A stretch of 64,000 bases of DNA from Candidatus Termititenax sp. (lineage in GTDB: Bacteria; Margulisbacteria; Riflemargulisbacteria; GWF2-35-9; DYQY01), in assembly GCA_020719045.1 (NCBI GenBank), contig DYQY01000005.1, forward strand, positions 1 through 64,000, given 5' to 3'. Below the pieces are notes generated by a model that was not told where the DNA came from, made no database searches, and was given only the letters and a program-made list of their open reading frames with translations. Below are positions 61,876 through 64,000 of the stretch, piece by piece; within the stretch, counting starts at the first letter, position 1; the number at the start of each line of letters is the position of its first letter. A program made the translations under genes and the position numbers.

Positions 61876-64000
61876 TGGTAACTGGGGCGGATAGCTTAAA
61901 GAGAACTAGCGTTACAACCCAGTCAGTCGATGGATATGGCGAATACATTCCGACCCATGACCCAGCAAATGAAGTTCAATTACCACAACTAAATTTAATC
62001 GAAGGTGCCGTTGTTCCTTTTGGTCCAATCGTACTTCCTGACCTTGAACCAATCGAGGGGGAGGTCCTGACTGACGAAATAATTCTACCTGAGCTAGATG
62101 CATTGCAAGAGAGTCCTCTTCTAAGTGATGATTATCAAGATATGAAGTCATGGTTTGCTGAGATAAAGAGACGCTATGTTTTAGAGTCGGATTATAAAGA
62201 ATTTTTATCAGCTATAGATAGGAAGCTGAAGGATACCAAAATTGTAGATACTGAAAAAGCTGAGTATTCAGCAATGGGTGTTGGCGTTGTGCTGTTGTCA
62301 AAGAAAAGGAATAACCTTGACTATTACTTAAAAGAGTTCGAGAAGAATTTTTTAACAACAAAATCAGATGTTAATAAACAGTCAGTAGAGTATGGCTTTT
62401 GGGTATTAGATGCTGTGTCCAAGTATACAAGTAATTCCAAGTATCGTGAGCATGTAAAATCGATTTATTCTAGATGTTTCCAAACATGCCCAATGGAAAC
62501 TTACAGCTGGTTAACCGATGGCATATATGCAGAGCACTTAAGTGAACATTTTAATAATATAACAAAACCATCTGACACAAAAAAAAGAGTAAAAAGGCAA
62601 GAAGAAGTTTTAATAGCTAGGGATAGATTTAGACAAATAAATAGTCGTTTCCTGAGTTTAGGTCTTATAGATAAAGAGATGAAGCCAGAAGACGCTAGAA
62701 AGATACATGCATACTGTCTTGAACTAGCAAAACGTCAGCAACTTGCAGGCAAGAATGGTATTAAGATTGATCCGTTTAAGCTTGATAATGTACTAGTTGG
62801 TAAGGTGTTTGGTCGTGGATATACAGGCTTATCCTCGTCAATGATGCCAGCTTCTAATGAGAGCTTAATAAATAGGCCGATAATCTCTCTTCCTGACTAT
62901 AGAATAACCTATAGAAATTTTGGTGAAGAAGGAATCAAAAGCAAGTTTGACATCATGGATATAGCAGGAGACAAGGCTAGAGAAAATGGGTTTCAATTAG
63001 ACAATGCAAGAGATATTGCAAGAGACTTAGGCGATGATGACCTTTTTAATTTATTGGATACCAATGATCCCGTAGGTTTTAAGGATACTGGTATTGATGA
63101 AGCATTTAAATTAAATGATGTTCCTAGGGGATTTGGTACTGTAGTGATTGACCCAGCTATTGCAGATATAAATAAACAGCTTGTCAGTGAGGAAGAGTTT
63201 ATTGCTCCAGACGGAAGCGCTGTTTATAAGAAAGTAGAGACAGAAGCAGCTGTGCAGGACTTAACGCTTCAGCATAATCAATTTTATTCTGAGCAAGCTC
63301 ATACAGAGAAGGATTCAGCAATTGATACTACCATTTCCCTTCATTCAGGCTATGCAAAAACAACAACGATTGTAGATGATGGTACTATTTCTGAACAAAG
63401 GACTCAAACATTTAATGACTTTCATACTAGGGAAAGAAATACAGACTTGCAACTTACGACTACAACGGTTCAAGAGTCATACCCAACTGGAGCAGAAAGT
63501 GTTACGGTTACGACTGACTTAACAGGAACACAAAAGAGAACAGACGTATATAATGCAGCTAGAACTAGAACAATAGACAGAGATATAACTCAGAGTAAAG
63601 CTGAGGTCAAAACGACAATAGACATGTTTGGAAACACAGCTTTAAATGAAGAAACTAAGGAAATAATTAATGAAAAAATAGTTGATGTAAGAAATCCTAA
63701 TCGAACAATAACAACAGATAATAAATGGGAAACAAGTAAAGAGGTAGAAACCAAATATAATCCTGATGGAACCTTGGCTGTTGAAGGAACAAGAACATAC
63801 CAACTTGAAAGTGATAGAAGTGATGTGAGAACAGGTAGGACTATTAACTCGGAAATAGACGGTACTATTGTTAGAGAGAGTAAAGGTACGATAGGTTTGG
63901 ATGGAAATGAGGCTGAGGATTATATTGAAACTCAGGACTTTGATGTAACGAAAAATGATAAACGTGTTGATAGAGAGATTGATACTGTTAGTGAGCAGAA
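61875..64000 (+). CDS. Very large Thr-rich protein, 5' part (runs off the window)
   Basis: The frame opens at ATG 61875 and has no stop to the window end: at least 708 residues. The first ~80 residues are Pro/Glu-rich (IVLPDLEPIEGEVLTDEIIL). Residues ~80-400 are helical (EIKRRYVLESDYKEFLSAID). From ~470 on the sequence is Thr/Asp/Arg-rich with repeating beta-like units (ITQSKAEVKTTIDMFGNTAL, TYQLESDRSDVRTGRTINSE, DGTIVRESKGTIGLDGNEAE). No Rhs YD or RTX GGxGxD repeats are seen. It overlaps protein 3 by one base, so it belongs to the same operon. Confidence 0.65.
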   Translation, partial: MVTGADSLKRTSVTTQSVDGYGEYIPTHDPANEVQLPQLNLIEGAVVPFGPIVLPDLEPIEGEVLTDEIILPELDALQESPLLSDDYQDMKSWFAEIKRRYVLESDYKEFLSAIDRKLKDTKIVDTEKAEYSAMGVGVVLLSKKRNNLDYYLKEFEKNFLTTKSDVNKQSVEYGFWVLDAVSKYTSNSKYREHVKSIYSRCFQTCPMETYSWLTDGIYAEHLSEHFNNITKPSDTKKRVKRQEEVLIARDRFRQINSRFLSLGLIDKEMKPEDARKIHAYCLELAKRQQLAGKNGIKIDPFKLDNVLVGKVFGRGYTGLSSSMMPASNESLINRPIISLPDYRITYRNFGEEGIKSKFDIMDIAGDKARENGFQLDNARDIARDLGDDDLFNLLDTNDPVGFKDTGIDEAFKLNDVPRGFGTVVIDPAIADINKQLVSEEEFIAPDGSAVYKKVETEAAVQDLTLQHNQFYSEQAHTEKDSAIDTTISLHSGYAKTTTIVDDGTISEQRTQTFNDFHTRERNTDLQLTTTTVQESYPTGAESVTVTTDLTGTQKRTDVYNAARTRTIDRDITQSKAEVKTTIDMFGNTALNEETKEIINEKIVDVRNPNRTITTDNKWETSKEVETKYNPDGTLAVEGTRTYQLESDRSDVRTGRTINSEIDGTIVRESKGTIGLDGNEAEDYIETQDFDVTKNDKRVDREIDTVSEQ

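Noticed and set aside
61912-62151. Minus-strand open frame at the start of the giant gene
   Set aside because: It is the complement of the real frame, which stays open for over 700 codons on the plus strand.
61875-64000. Giant protein as Rhs or RTX toxin
   Set aside because: No YD repeats, Rhs core motifs or GGxGxD nonapeptides are visible in the part present.

Overview
The window looks like a chromosome segment from a low-GC bacterium that uses the standard bacterial code. TGA is a normal stop (purM and rplD end in it) and the only tRNA seen is tRNA-Trp with anticodon CCA. The lineage cannot be fixed from this window. The large insertion in the trigger-loop region of RpoC, the small RpoB, the absence of rpmD (L30) and the signal-anchored binding protein suggest a diderm-type lineage. 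An uncultured group near Margulisbacteria or Cyanobacteria relatives is a guess only.

Layout. 1-460: a truncated NYN-nuclease fragment on the minus strand, a terminator, and tandem hairpins on the minus strand. 460-4200: the purine genes purM-purN-purH and an HD-domain gene. 4200-7260: a small accessory island flanked by two inverted, decayed copies of the same unidentified coding sequence. It holds a one-TM protein, a frameshifted small membrane protein, a BrnT/CopG-like toxin-antitoxin pair and a membrane-anchored alpha/beta hydrolase. Two copies of a palindromic repeat lie at 2059 and 5411. 7260-9112: ilvE, divergent from a polytopic membrane protein.

9125-39735: one unbroken plus-strand block of information-processing genes: rpmG-trnW-secE-nusG-rplKAJL-rpoBC-rpsL-rpsG-fusA-tuf, then the merged S10, spc and alpha operons with secY, adk, infA and rpoA, ending truA-rplM-rpsI at a strong terminator. 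Internal promoters are visible before rpsL and infA, with an L10 leader before rplJ and a hairpin before rpoB. 39.7-43.4 kb: a serA-like dehydrogenase, a histidine kinase and queA.

43.4-64 kb is the unusual part. It holds a CYTH protein, a tripartite tricarboxylate transporter whose TctC and TctB parts are fused, and a PHP-glycosyltransferase fusion. Next come a second CYTH-like protein, an 864-residue membrane protein of unknown function, a SAMHD1-like HD phosphohydrolase and a 1048-residue PPK1-type polyphosphate kinase with large insertions. Three tandem genes with an LDGD calcium-loop-like motif follow, then a very large Thr-rich protein that runs off the window. Several genes in this part and just before it have a TATA-like -10 box 6-8 bases before ATG and no Shine-Dalgarno, which suggests leaderless mRNAs. 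Ribosomal genes in the same window mostly have ordinary GGAGG-type sites.
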